Shown: positions 6,819 through 15,159 of the stretch, piece by piece | How the letters are laid out: every line of letters begins with the position of its first letter | Numbering within the stretch: position 1 is the first letter of the stretch | Source of the DNA: Treponema sp. UBA7570 | GTDB taxonomy: Bacteria; Spirochaetota; Spirochaetia; Treponematales; Treponemataceae | Reading direction: 5' to 3' | Length of the DNA stretch: 33,118 bases | Assembly: GCA_002477955.1 (NCBI GenBank) | Contig: DLLE01000014.1 | Coordinates: 1 to 33,118, forward strand | Notes under the pieces: generated by a model | What the model saw: the letters and a program-made list of their open reading frames with translations, nothing else | Database searches by the model: none | What the model was told of the DNA's origin: nothing | Translations under genes and position numbers: made by a program

Positions 6819-7898
6819 TTAATCTTCTCCGTTTCCGTATTTTTTGCTTCCTGAAAGTTTTTTTCCTTCTACGATTTTGTCAGAAAGTGTTTTTCCAAGT
6901 TGACCGCAGGCTCCTCCGATTTCCCGTCCGCGTCTTGTGCGCAGTGTTACGTTTAGACCTGCTTTTTCAAGTTTTTCGACAAATCGATGACATTCATTGT
7001 TTGAAGGTTCGGTAAATGGCAATGTTTCGACGGGATTCCATGGAATAAGGTTTATGTTTACATCTATTCCTTTTGCAAAATTTATCATATTTTCTGCTGA
7101 TTCTGCGCTTGTGTTCGTGTCATGGAGAAGCGCGGCTTCTAAAGTTACGCGTTTTCCTGTTTTTTTTGCATAGTAATCTATTGCTTTTCGGAGCTCTTCA
7201 AGAGGATTTGCCTTTGTAATCGGCATTATTTGTTCACGGAGAAGCGGATCTGCCGTTGTGAGCGAGACTGCGAGCCTGATTAAAGGTCCGTTGTCTGCTA
7301 AATCGTAAATTCCTTTTATTACTCCAGATGTTGAGAGTGTAATTCTTCTTCCAGAAAGGTTTCTGCCGCGTTTATCTGTTAAGACGGAAATTGCTTTTCG
7401 GACTGCCGGAAGATTCATCATTGGCTCTCCCATTCCCATAAAGACAATATTGTCGAGCGGACCTGCATATTTTTCAAGGTACAAAAACTGCTCGACGATT
7501 TCTGAGGCTGTCAAGCTTCTTGCAAGTCCAAGGTGTCCTGTCTGGCAGAAAGCGCAGTTCATTGCACAGCCGACCTGACAGCTTACACAGGCGGTTTTTC
7601 GTTTTTCTTTATCGGTAAGCAAGACTGTTTCGACCGCAAGCCCGTCGTTCAAAGTAATCTGAAGTTTTATAGTTCCATCTGGATCTTTTAAAACTTTAGA
7701 AACCTCGCTGCATCTGAGGACTGCTTTTTGAGAAAGTGAATTGCGAAGTTCCTGGCTTAAATTCGTCATTGCGTCAAAACTGTCGGCGCCTTTTCCAATC
7801 CACTCAAAAATCTGTTTTCCGCGGAAAGCCGGAGTAATATTTAACTGTTCTGAAATTTCTTCAGGCAAAAGACCTGAAACTGCTATTTTTTCGTTCAT
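6819..7898 (-). CDS. rlmN: Dual-specificity RNA methyltransferase RlmN (radical SAM)
   Basis: RlmN methylates C2 of adenosine 2503 in 23S rRNA and A37 of some tRNAs by a radical SAM mechanism. The 359-residue protein carries the cluster motif CAMNCAFC (C111, C115, C118), the upstream conserved C104, the MGMGEPMMN block, and the C-terminal methyl-accepting cysteine in GGACGQL (C331). All key residues are present and length is normal. The family's Cfr branch, which methylates C8, is the alternative, but overall layout and genomic context favour RlmN. It follows the TPR gene by 29 bases and is probably the last gene of that transcript; its ribosome binding site is the weak AGGTAG. Confidence 0.93.
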   Translation of the reverse strand: MNEKIAVSGLLPEEISEQLNITPAFRGKQIFEWIGKGADSFDAMTNLSQELRNSLSQKAVLRCSEVSKVLKDPDGTIKLQITLNDGLAVETVLLTDKEKRKTACVSCQVGCAMNCAFCQTGHLGLARSLTASEIVEQFLYLEKYAGPLDNIVFMGMGEPMMNLPAVRKAISVLTDKRGRNLSGRRITLSTSGVIKGIYDLADNGPLIRLAVSLTTADPLLREQIMPITKANPLEELRKAIDYYAKKTGKRVTLEAALLHDTNTSAESAENMINFAKGIDVNINLIPWNPVETLPFTEPSNNECHRFVEKLEKAGLNVTLRTRRGREIGGACGQLGKTLSDKIVEGKKLSGSKKYGNGED

Positions 7899-7927
7899 TC
7901 TACCTAGAAAAATAATGTTTTTTTTTA

Positions 7928-9067
7928 CTAATTTAAAGGCTTTCCTTCAATTATTTTGCTTAACATCTCAGAAATTACAGCGTTTTTGGTTCCAGTTTTT
8001 TGAAAAGTCCTTAAAACCTCGACAGCTTTATTTTTGTCATTTATTTTTAAATAACAGTCGGCGAGGTCTATGTAAAGACGGTAATTTTTTGGATCGTTTT
8101 TGATTAAATTGTTCAGCCTTTCAATTGCTTTGTCAAAATTTCCTTCACCCTTGCAGATTAGGGCAAGTCCGAGCGCTGCGTAAATGTCAAAGTCTATTTC
8201 CATTGCGCGGTTATAGTATTCTTCCGCCTTTTTATAATCGCCTGTATTTCTGTAAGCGTCTCCTGCACGTGTAAGAATTACTTTATTTGCAGGATCATTT
8301 TTTAGAATTCTGTTCCAATATTCAACTGAACGGTACTGCTGGTTCATTCCGCGGTAGCAGTCTGCAAGGCCAAAAAGAACATAGAAATTGTCCGGATCCA
8401 TTTCCAGCGCGCGCTCAAAATATTTAATTCCTTTGTCGAATGTTTTTAGTTTTCTGTGGCAGTTTCCGATTGAAGTAAGTACCCGGATATCAACGGCATC
8501 TGCGTTTATTTCTAGCATTTTTGTCCAATAGTAAAGCGCGTCTTTGTATTCCTTAAAATCGTAATAAAGATGTCCGATTCCAATCAGGGCGTAGGCGTTT
8601 TTGTCTTCCATATCTAGAACTTTAAGATACATTTCTTTTGATTTTTTAAAGTCTCGGATTTTTCTATAGGCATCGGCAACTCTTGTAAGGACTGTAATGT
8701 TTCTGTCATCGTGTAAGAGATACTGCTCCCAAATTTCAATTGCCTTGTGATACTTGTTCAAAGCCTTATAGCAGTCTGCAAGGCCAAAAAGAGCGTAGTT
8801 GTTTCCAGGGTGAACAGAAAGACATTTTGAATAAAAATCGACTGCATTTTTAAAGTGATTTTGCTTTCTTTCACAATCGCCAAGTCCGACAAGAGCGTAA
8901 TTATTGTTGTCTTCAATCTGCAAAATTGAATTGAACGCATCAATTGCATCTTTAATCCTGTCTTCTTTTAAAAGCTGGTAGCCTTTTTTTGAAATTTCTG
9001 CAATTTTTTCTGCGTCTTTTTGTTCTGGTTGATTTGCAATTATGGTTTCATTTTTTACATCGGACAT
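7928..9067 (-). CDS. Tetratricopeptide repeat (TPR) protein
   Basis: The protein (379 residues) is almost entirely tandem 34-residue TPR units, with about ten repeats after a short polar N terminus: recurrent patterns such as YALVGLGDCERKQNHFKNAV, YALFGLADCYKALNKYHKAI and YALIGIGHLYYDFKEYKDAL. TPR solenoids are scaffolds for protein complexes. There is no signal peptide or membrane segment, so it is probably cytoplasmic. The frame is open further upstream to 9106, but ATG 9067 is preceded by GGAGAG at seven bases and is preferred. It lies between a small unknown gene and rlmN on the same strand. The partner is unknown. Confidence 0.85.
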   Translation of the reverse strand: MSDVKNETIIANQPEQKDAEKIAEISKKGYQLLKEDRIKDAIDAFNSILQIEDNNNYALVGLGDCERKQNHFKNAVDFYSKCLSVHPGNNYALFGLADCYKALNKYHKAIEIWEQYLLHDDRNITVLTRVADAYRKIRDFKKSKEMYLKVLDMEDKNAYALIGIGHLYYDFKEYKDALYYWTKMLEINADAVDIRVLTSIGNCHRKLKTFDKGIKYFERALEMDPDNFYVLFGLADCYRGMNQQYRSVEYWNRILKNDPANKVILTRAGDAYRNTGDYKKAEEYYNRAMEIDFDIYAALGLALICKGEGNFDKAIERLNNLIKNDPKNYRLYIDLADCYLKINDKNKAVEVLRTFQKTGTKNAVISEMLSKIIEGKPLN

Positions 9068-9121
9068 TTTGTGCTCTCCTAGTGCGATTCTATTTTTATA
9101 ATTCATCGTTTTTCGCGTTTT

Positions 9122-9469
9122 TTATTCTTTAACAAGAAGCGAGATTATTTTTGCGATTTTTTCGTAAAGGACTTCGCATTTTCTTTTGTTTTTTGCCAAA
9201 ATATAAAATTTCAAGGCCTTGAGCGACTGGTTCTTTTTGCTCAATAAATCTCCAACTCTGGTAAGTCCGTCGGAATAGCCGGTTGTTATAAATATTCTTG
9301 CGGCTTCCTGAATTTTACCATTGTTAAAAAGCTCGTTGCCCTTGCGGTTCAATATGACTTTCTGTTCGGAAGACAGTGAAACTAATGGAGAATCTGTAAC
9401 TTTTATAAAACCATCAGATGGCCGGTTTGACTCAACTGCCGTGAGAAAAGCATTTTTTTGAAGTGACAT
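9122..9469 (-). CDS. Conserved-looking small protein of unknown function
   Basis: I do not recognise the family of this 115-residue protein. It has no signal peptide or membrane span. The segment from about residue 38 to the end (QKVILNRKGNELFNNGKI through LKALKFYILAKN) looks helical with TPR-like spacing, which could make it a partner or truncated relative of the TPR protein that follows 54 bases downstream. It is the first gene behind a near-consensus promoter (9504-9531) and starts with a weak ribosome binding site AAAGGT. The unit it heads continues through the TPR gene into rlmN. Confidence 0.6.
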   Translation of the reverse strand: MSLQKNAFLTAVESNRPSDGFIKVTDSPLVSLSSEQKVILNRKGNELFNNGKIQEAARIFITTGYSDGLTRVGDLLSKKNQSLKALKFYILAKNKRKCEVLYEKIAKIISLLVKE

Positions 9470-9503
9470 TCACTTTTTTACCTTTATATTTTAACTTAAA
9501 TAA

Positions 9504-9531
9504 ATTCTACCACGAAAAAAATCAAAGTCAA
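9504..9531 (-). promoter_or_regulatory. Predicted promoter of the 115-aa gene, TPR gene and rlmN
   Basis: On the minus strand, TTGACT (9526-9531) and TAGAAT (9504-9509) are 16 bases apart, each one mismatch from consensus. Predicted start near 9497, leader about 28 bases. Confidence 0.65.
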
Positions 9532-9548
9532 GGAAATTATTTTTTCTG

Positions 9549-10118
9549 TTATTGCTGAACTTCTGGACTTATATTTTCTTCTTTTTTATAAAAATTGACG
9601 AGTGAGCGTCCGTAAACGCGCTTGTCTTTTAGGACGAGGTTTCCGATTTTCTCTGGAAGAGGATCTTCTTCGGGGTAGTGGATTAAAACGGTTCCGTTTG
9701 GATTTAAAAGTGAATATTTATCTACTGATTTTATTAAATCTTTTCTGAATTTGTATGGAAAAGGCGGGTCAAAAAATATGAAGTCGAATTTATCGTGGCA
9801 GCGCTTTAAAAAAAGTTCTACTGCCATAAAGTGGCAGCCGATTTTTACTCCGCATTCTTTTTCTGTTACGGAAACATTGTCTAAAACCGTCTTTATTTTG
9901 ATTTTGTCTTTTTCGCAAAGCTGAACTTCGGTTGCTCCTCGGCTTGCCGCTTCGATTGCGATAGTTCCCGAACCGCTGAACAAATCTAGCCAGCTTTTTC
10001 CGGTTAAATCGCCAATAACGGCAAAAACAGATTCTCTCATTCTGTCCATTGCCGGGCGGATTATTCCGTCTGGACACTTTATTATTCTTCCTTTTAATTT
10101 GCCGCCGGTAATTCTCAT
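9549..10118 (-). CDS. rsmD: 16S rRNA (guanine(966)-N(2))-methyltransferase RsmD
   Basis: RsmD methylates G966 of 16S rRNA in the small ribosomal subunit. The 189-residue protein begins MRITGGKLKGR, followed by RPAMDRMRESVF, the SAM-binding DLFSGSGTIAIEAASRGA (about 46-63) and the catalytic FFDPPFPY. Length and order match the family. The frame is open to 10130 through a TTG codon, but ATG 10118 is chosen because GGAG lies six bases ahead of it. It sits 32 bases after the ankyrin gene and probably ends the P83/100-ankyrin transcript. Many bacteria place rsmD before coaD; here coaD lies 20 kb away. Confidence 0.92.
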   Translation of the reverse strand: MRITGGKLKGRIIKCPDGIIRPAMDRMRESVFAVIGDLTGKSWLDLFSGSGTIAIEAASRGATEVQLCEKDKIKIKTVLDNVSVTEKECGVKIGCHFMAVELFLKRCHDKFDFIFFDPPFPYKFRKDLIKSVDKYSLLNPNGTVLIHYPEEDPLPEKIGNLVLKDKRVYGRSLVNFYKKEENISPEVQQ

Positions 10119-10150
10119 TGTTTGCTCCAAAATTGTTTTAAATAATTTTT

Positions 10151-11686
10151 TTAGAAATTTTCCAAACTCCAGAAAATGGAATCGCGCTTTAATTTTTTGT
10201 TTTTCTTTGCAAAATCAAAGGCTGTCATTCCCGAATCTGTCTTGTAGCTGATTTTTGCTCCGTTTGACAAGAGCCATTGAATTATTTTTGTATCTTTGCA
10301 GAATTCTGCCGCGTACATAAGCGGAGTTTTTCCGTCATAAAAAGAATTTACTGGAAGTCCATATTCAAAAAAGGCATCCAGTATTTGAGAAGGAGATTCC
10401 TCTGTTACTGCGGTTATAAAAGATGAACGAACTTCGCTGTCAGAAATCTCATAGCCCGAAAGCAGCTGCGAAACGATTTTTGAATTTTTTGAAAAACTAG
10501 ATGCCAGTTTTAACGAACTTACACCGTAATTGTTTTTTGCCTTTATGTCGGCTCCATTTTTTATAAGTTTCTCTACAACCTTGTCGTTTTCAGAAAATCT
10601 TGAGGCAAACATTAGCGCAGTCCAGCCGTCATTGTCCTTTGCATTTATATTTGCTTTTGAAAAAATCAAATCTTCTGTAAGATTTAAATCTCCTTGTTTG
10701 GCGGCATTCATAAGTTTTGTCCGTCCTTCGCTGTCCTTTTCGTCCGGATTTTCTATAAAAGTTCTTAAAATAGATGGACTGCTTTTTTGCGGAACTTCAT
10801 TGCCGTCGTTTTCCAGCGCATAATCGAAAAGGTTAGTTTTTTCGTATGGAGAGATTTCAATTTTTCTTTCAAACTCCGGCATTTTTTCTGTAGAAGTTGT
10901 TTCATCTTCTTTTTGCGGCGCAGAAGTTAAAGTTTCATCTTCGTTTCCGTTCTGCATAATAGAATTCAATGCTACGTCTTCTGCACTGTCATTTTTCTCA
11001 TTTTTTTTATTTTCCGCGTTTTCTTCCGGCGCAGGCAGTTTTGGATTTTCTGTTTTTTCTTCTATTTTTGCTTCTTCTTTTTTATTTTCCAAAACAGTTT
11101 CTTCTGTTTTTATATTTTGGGGAATTTGTGTTTCTTCCTGTTCTTTTTGAACTTCTTCCAAAATCTGTTCATTTTCTTCTGATTTTTCAGTTTTTTCTTT
11201 TATAAATTTCCGCAAAACTTCAATCATATCGTTCGGCGAAGAATTTTCTTGTACATAGTCGAAAGCATTTTTTCCGTTTTTGTCGGTTTTTAGAATTTTT
11301 TTTCGTCTGGAAAAATTAAAAAGTGAATTGTCCTTTATAAGTCTTTCTAAAACTTCTGGAGAAGATGAATATTTTGCCGCATACATTATAGAATTTCGTT
11401 TTTCCGCATCTTTTTGCATTGGATCTGCTCCGTATTTTAGCAGAATATTGATGACAGAAAGACTGCGGTCTTCTTTTAATGCGCTCATTAAAAGGCTTTC
11501 TTTTTCTTTTCCGCGTTTTATATTTGCGTAATCCGGATTTTTTTTGAGCGCAGTTTTTATTTCTTTTTCAGTTCCTGTCTCGACAGTCTCAAAAAGTTTG
11601 TCTCTTTTTCCGCTTGCCTGAACTGATAGAACTGAAAAAGCCAATAAAATGAAGAAGATAAAATTTTTCTTAAAAGCAAAATTCAT
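10151..11686 (-). CDS. Exported ankyrin-repeat protein with acidic linker
   Basis: This 511-residue protein begins with a signal peptide (MNFAFKKNFIFFILLAFSVLSVQA) and is probably periplasmic. Two ankyrin blocks are visible: about residues 28-162 (LLKYGADPMQKD, SIMYAAKYSS) and about 318-505 (GRTKLMNAAKQGDL, GWTALMFASRFSEND, KTPLMYAAEF). Between them lies a low-complexity glutamate/lysine-rich linker (about 163-275). Ankyrin repeats bind protein partners; none is known here. The gene starts five bases after the P83/100 stop without a ribosome binding site, so it is probably translated by coupling to that gene. Stoichiometric or functional association with P83/100 is therefore a reasonable inference. 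Confidence 0.82.
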   Translation of the reverse strand: MNFAFKKNFIFFILLAFSVLSVQASGKRDKLFETVETGTEKEIKTALKKNPDYANIKRGKEKESLLMSALKEDRSLSVINILLKYGADPMQKDAEKRNSIMYAAKYSSSPEVLERLIKDNSLFNFSRRKKILKTDKNGKNAFDYVQENSSPNDMIEVLRKFIKEKTEKSEENEQILEEVQKEQEETQIPQNIKTEETVLENKKEEAKIEEKTENPKLPAPEENAENKKNEKNDSAEDVALNSIMQNGNEDETLTSAPQKEDETTSTEKMPEFERKIEISPYEKTNLFDYALENDGNEVPQKSSPSILRTFIENPDEKDSEGRTKLMNAAKQGDLNLTEDLIFSKANINAKDNDGWTALMFASRFSENDKVVEKLIKNGADIKAKNNYGVSSLKLASSFSKNSKIVSQLLSGYEISDSEVRSSFITAVTEESPSQILDAFFEYGLPVNSFYDGKTPLMYAAEFCKDTKIIQWLLSNGAKISYKTDSGMTAFDFAKKNKKLKRDSIFWSLENF

Positions 11687-11691
11687 TTTTT

Positions 11692-13290
11692 CTAATTTTT
11701 AATCTGTGAAAGATCTTTCGTATTAAGCAAAACCGGAATGTTTGAACTTGATGTTGCAAGAATTCCGTTCTGTGTTATTGTAAGCGGAGTTGCAGGCTTT
11801 ACATTTACCTGTGATTTTAAAAGATTCTCCGCGTTTTCGTTGAATTTTCCTGTTACAAAGTTTTTTCCGTCTTGAATTATACAATAGAAATTTGAGCCAT
11901 CGCTTACAAGAACTGAATTTTCAGCAATAGTTTCATTGCTTTCTTTTACGATTTCCATATTTTCCTTGTCAAGAACAACAAGTTTTACGGCTCCGTTTCC
12001 GAGAGAAGTTCCTGCAATTGCAATGTATCCGGCCTGTGTTTCAAAAATTGTCCGGCTTCTGATTACAGTTACTGGAGATTCTTTTATTACAGTTCCTGTT
12101 TCTGCATTAAGTTTTACGAGGGTTGAAAGAATTCCGAGCTCGTCAACTGATTTTAGGCCGTAAACGCCAGCCGCATTTTGATTTTTTGTCTGTTCCCGGA
12201 CAATAGTCTGCTGGTCTTGCGCGATAGAAGTGCGTTCTGTCTGTGCTTCTGTGCGTTTTGTGTCTGCGGCGGCCTGAGCCTGGGCTGCTTCGTCTTTCGC
12301 TTCTTGAGCTTTTTCTGACTGTTCCTGAGCTTTCTGTTCCTGCTGAACTGCTTCTTCCTGTTTTTGTTCTGCTTCCTGACGCTTTTCTTCGGCTTCTTTC
12401 TGAGCCTGCTTGTCTTCCGGATTTTCTTCTGCCTTTTTCTGAGCCTGTTCTGCTTCTTTTTGCGCGTTCTGGGCTTCAGTTTTTGCAGTTTCTGCTTTTT
12501 TCTGTTCTTCTTTTAATTTTGCAGATTCTTCAACTGCTTTTTTTTGGGCATCGTTTGCCTTTTCCTGGGCGTTGTCTGCCTCTCGTTCCTTAATGTTTAC
12601 CATCTGTTTTCTGGAGTCGACTCCCTTGTCTTCGTCTTCCTGCATAGACTGAACGACTTTTTTGTCCGAAATTACTGAGGTGTCAACTGTGCTCAAGCCG
12701 CCATTTACGTCTGCAAGAGGAATTACAATCTGGGTTTTTCCCGGCCAGTCGCGGTAGTTGAGGGCAATGCCTGCTTTTTCTGCCGTCAGATTGTCTGTAA
12801 CGATTTTTTTGTATTTTAAATTGAAATAATCAGTGTTTCCGCGGTAAACTGCGTTGTAAACAGTTACGAATGTTGCGACTGTCTGCGCGTCGTCGGAAGA
12901 ATATCCATAGGCTTTTGAAAGATATGCTGAAATAATTCTTCTTATATTTTTGATGTGGTCAATTGTAGAAGAGCTTCCGATTACAAAAATATCCGCATCA
13001 AATTTGCCTTTTTCCTCTGAATTGACAGCATGAATAATTTGGTAACGCAGCGAAGAGCCAGCATTTTTTGGAGTTTCGGGATTGTCTGCAATAATTTTTC
13101 CAAGGTCAGTTCCGATTCCTGCAATTTCTGCCGCAGAATTTATGACAGAATGAGGTCCGTTGTAGTTTTCAAAAACAACTGGCTGTGTAGAAACTGTTTC
13201 AAGTTCTTTTTCATCAACTTCCAATGAAAAAGAGTTTGCGCAAAATACAAGAGCCAAAGCGACTGTAAAAATTCCCCTGGATAATTTCAT
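11692..13290 (-). CDS. P83/100-family exported coiled-coil protein
   Basis: The 532-residue protein matches the spirochaetal P83/100 family, first known as a Borrelia antigen of the protoplasmic cylinder/periplasm; its molecular role is undetermined. A signal peptide (MKLSRGIFTVALALVFCANSFS) leads into the conserved N-terminal domain (FENYNGPHSVINS, FVIGSSSTIDHI, YGYSSDDAQTVATFV). Next comes a long alanine/glutamate/lysine/glutamine coiled coil (about residues 225-350) and a C-terminal beta-rich domain (about 365-532). GGAGGA lies close ahead of the ATG. It is 89 bases downstream of the PQQ-type propeller gene and directly coupled to the ankyrin gene. Family assignment is firm, function is not. 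Confidence 0.86.
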   Translation of the reverse strand: MKLSRGIFTVALALVFCANSFSLEVDEKELETVSTQPVVFENYNGPHSVINSAAEIAGIGTDLGKIIADNPETPKNAGSSLRYQIIHAVNSEEKGKFDADIFVIGSSSTIDHIKNIRRIISAYLSKAYGYSSDDAQTVATFVTVYNAVYRGNTDYFNLKYKKIVTDNLTAEKAGIALNYRDWPGKTQIVIPLADVNGGLSTVDTSVISDKKVVQSMQEDEDKGVDSRKQMVNIKEREADNAQEKANDAQKKAVEESAKLKEEQKKAETAKTEAQNAQKEAEQAQKKAEENPEDKQAQKEAEEKRQEAEQKQEEAVQQEQKAQEQSEKAQEAKDEAAQAQAAADTKRTEAQTERTSIAQDQQTIVREQTKNQNAAGVYGLKSVDELGILSTLVKLNAETGTVIKESPVTVIRSRTIFETQAGYIAIAGTSLGNGAVKLVVLDKENMEIVKESNETIAENSVLVSDGSNFYCIIQDGKNFVTGKFNENAENLLKSQVNVKPATPLTITQNGILATSSSNIPVLLNTKDLSQIKN

Positions 13291-13379
13291 AAAATTCCTC
13301 CAAATTCAGTTATGAAGACGCTGTCTGCAAAATAAAGATTTTTGAATATTTTATCACAAAGATTATGATTTTTCACGCG

Positions 13380-15140
13380 TTAAAGTTCAAGTTTAAGAAT
13401 TTTTGTAAAAGTTTCGCCTGCATAGTTTCGCACTTGTCTGTCAAAACGGTCTGTCATGAAATTTGAAAGAATCTGTTTTCCCTGGCGGTAGAGCGCCGGT
13501 CTGCCCGTAAAGGCAACGATTTTGTAAGTTGAATCGCACAGAAGCTTTGCAAGCTTTACATCTTTTTTTTGAAGTTTTTTTTCTATAACAATTTCGTAGG
13601 CCTTTAAAATCTGTCCGCTTTCGTCATAGCCAAGATTTGCAGAATTCTGAACCAAAATGTTTAGCAAAAAAGGATCTTCTTCAAGTTCAAGAAAATTTGC
13701 AAAATCTGAAACAAAAATGTTTGATTCGGTATAGCTCATTGCCTCTAGAAATTTCTGTGTATAAATAGGGTTGCTTGAATAAAACGACTTGTCTTCGTGC
13801 GGATTTCTGTTTTTTTCAAGAAGCTCGGAAAGATAGGACTGTGAAAGTTCCTGAAGTTCTTCGGTCATAGTTTTTTCTTTTTGAAAGAAATCTTTTTTTT
13901 GAAAGGCTGCCTGAATTTCTTCAATTCGCGAAAGCGGAACCGGAGAATAAACTATTCCGTCAAAACTCTGAATATTTTTTGAAGGAACTGTATATGTTTT
14001 TTTTGTCTGGCTCACGATTTTTTTGTTTCCGACGCTCTGGGACATGACAAAAGCATTTAAAACCCAGTTTTTCATGCACAAAAAAAGTTGGTTTGAACTT
14101 GTATATGTGACGAAATTCCATGTTGCTTTAGAAGGCAGTTTTGCTTCCCAAAAAATGTTTCCGCTTTCGTCAAATTCAATTGCTTTAAAGCTGCTGCTTA
14201 TAAAAAATCCTCTGGCTGTCGGCCGCAAAAAAACTGCATCAAAAAGGCTCATAATTCCGCCGGAAAATTCAGAAATAAGGCGGCCGGTTGAATTTTCTAC
14301 GGTTTTAATTTTTAGTTCTGTGCCTTTGTTATAAAGAAGCGCGGAAGTTTTTTGACCGCAGATTATTTTTTTTACTGGTGAATTTTGGGTTTCGCCTTTT
14401 AAAACCCATTTTGAAACAGAATTTGTTTTGCTTTCTGCAAAAAGTCCTGCGGAGCCGTCTTCAAACGCCATTAAAATTCCGTCGGAACAGGATGATTTTG
14501 CTGAAATTTTGCCTGCAAAAGTGATTTCTTCCAAAACTTCTCCAAATGGACTGAGCCTGAAACCGTGTGTTTTTCCGTCGTCTGTCTGATCAAAGAAGAA
14601 AACAAGGCTTCCGTCTGGGAGCTCGCTTGTCGAAAAAACAGCATTTTCTTTCAGCTCAAGTTTCCATTTTTGGCTTCCTTTTAATCCGTAGCAGGCAATA
14701 TTTTTTTTGCCTTGTACAAAAATTCTTCCATCACGTCCAACAAAGGGATTCTGTGTTATTTCAAAACCGCAGTCTACGCTCCAAAGAAAAGTTCCGCCTG
14801 GATTTATAAAGTTTAAGACGGATTTATCCGTAACTGCAATTAAAAAATCGTTCCATGAAGAAAAAAATCTTTCGCTTTTGCCTTTTATGCTTTTTTGCCA
14901 GAGAATTACGCCTTTTTGGGTAAAGGCGCTTATTATTCTGCCGTCCGTTACTGCTGCAAAACCATAGGAAGTTTCGACCGGAGGAGCGACAATTTCGCCT
15001 CCAATAACAGTTTGCCAGGACGGAGTCAATGTTGACAAATCTGTTTGATAAAGCGCGGTCTGCGAAAAAAACTTTTCTGAAGAAAATATAATCAGAAAAA
15101 GAAAAATGCTTATTTTTTTTGACGATTTTTTTTTATTCAT
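13380..15140 (-). CDS. Exported PQQ-type beta-propeller protein
   Basis: The 586-residue protein has a signal peptide after a lysine-rich start (MNKKKSSKKISIFLFLIIF). It is followed by repeats in which a strand ends in a W or F and a G: VILWQKSIKG, TFLWSVDCG, SQKWKLELKE, NIFWEAKLP. This is the pattern of quinoprotein/PQQ-like propeller blades, as in BamB, and extends to about residue 375. The rest is helical. The calls for BamB itself are weak because the helical C-terminal third is extra. The frame is open to 15182 through TTG, but ATG 15140 is preferred since it directly precedes the signal peptide. The ribosome binding site is poor and the start lies 20 bases past the upstream methyltransferase stop, suggesting translational coupling. 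Confidence 0.72.
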   Translation of the reverse strand: MNKKKSSKKISIFLFLIIFSSEKFFSQTALYQTDLSTLTPSWQTVIGGEIVAPPVETSYGFAAVTDGRIISAFTQKGVILWQKSIKGKSERFFSSWNDFLIAVTDKSVLNFINPGGTFLWSVDCGFEITQNPFVGRDGRIFVQGKKNIACYGLKGSQKWKLELKENAVFSTSELPDGSLVFFFDQTDDGKTHGFRLSPFGEVLEEITFAGKISAKSSCSDGILMAFEDGSAGLFAESKTNSVSKWVLKGETQNSPVKKIICGQKTSALLYNKGTELKIKTVENSTGRLISEFSGGIMSLFDAVFLRPTARGFFISSSFKAIEFDESGNIFWEAKLPSKATWNFVTYTSSNQLFLCMKNWVLNAFVMSQSVGNKKIVSQTKKTYTVPSKNIQSFDGIVYSPVPLSRIEEIQAAFQKKDFFQKEKTMTEELQELSQSYLSELLEKNRNPHEDKSFYSSNPIYTQKFLEAMSYTESNIFVSDFANFLELEEDPFLLNILVQNSANLGYDESGQILKAYEIVIEKKLQKKDVKLAKLLCDSTYKIVAFTGRPALYRQGKQILSNFMTDRFDRQVRNYAGETFTKILKLEL

Positions 15141-15159
15141 ATTTATTTTATCAGCCGGA

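Noticed and set aside
6780..6819. A/T-only stem after rlmN as a terminator
   Set aside because: Only A-T pairs can be formed around 6790-6818, too weak to call an intrinsic terminator.
10119..10130. Upstream TTG start for rsmD
   Set aside because: It would place the start over the GGAG that serves ATG 10118, and family members begin at MRITGG.
12243..12593. Leucine/proline-rich plus-strand frame of 116 codons
   Set aside because: It is the antisense of the P83/100 coiled coil, whose repetitive codons keep the reverse frame open. No ribosome binding site or family match.
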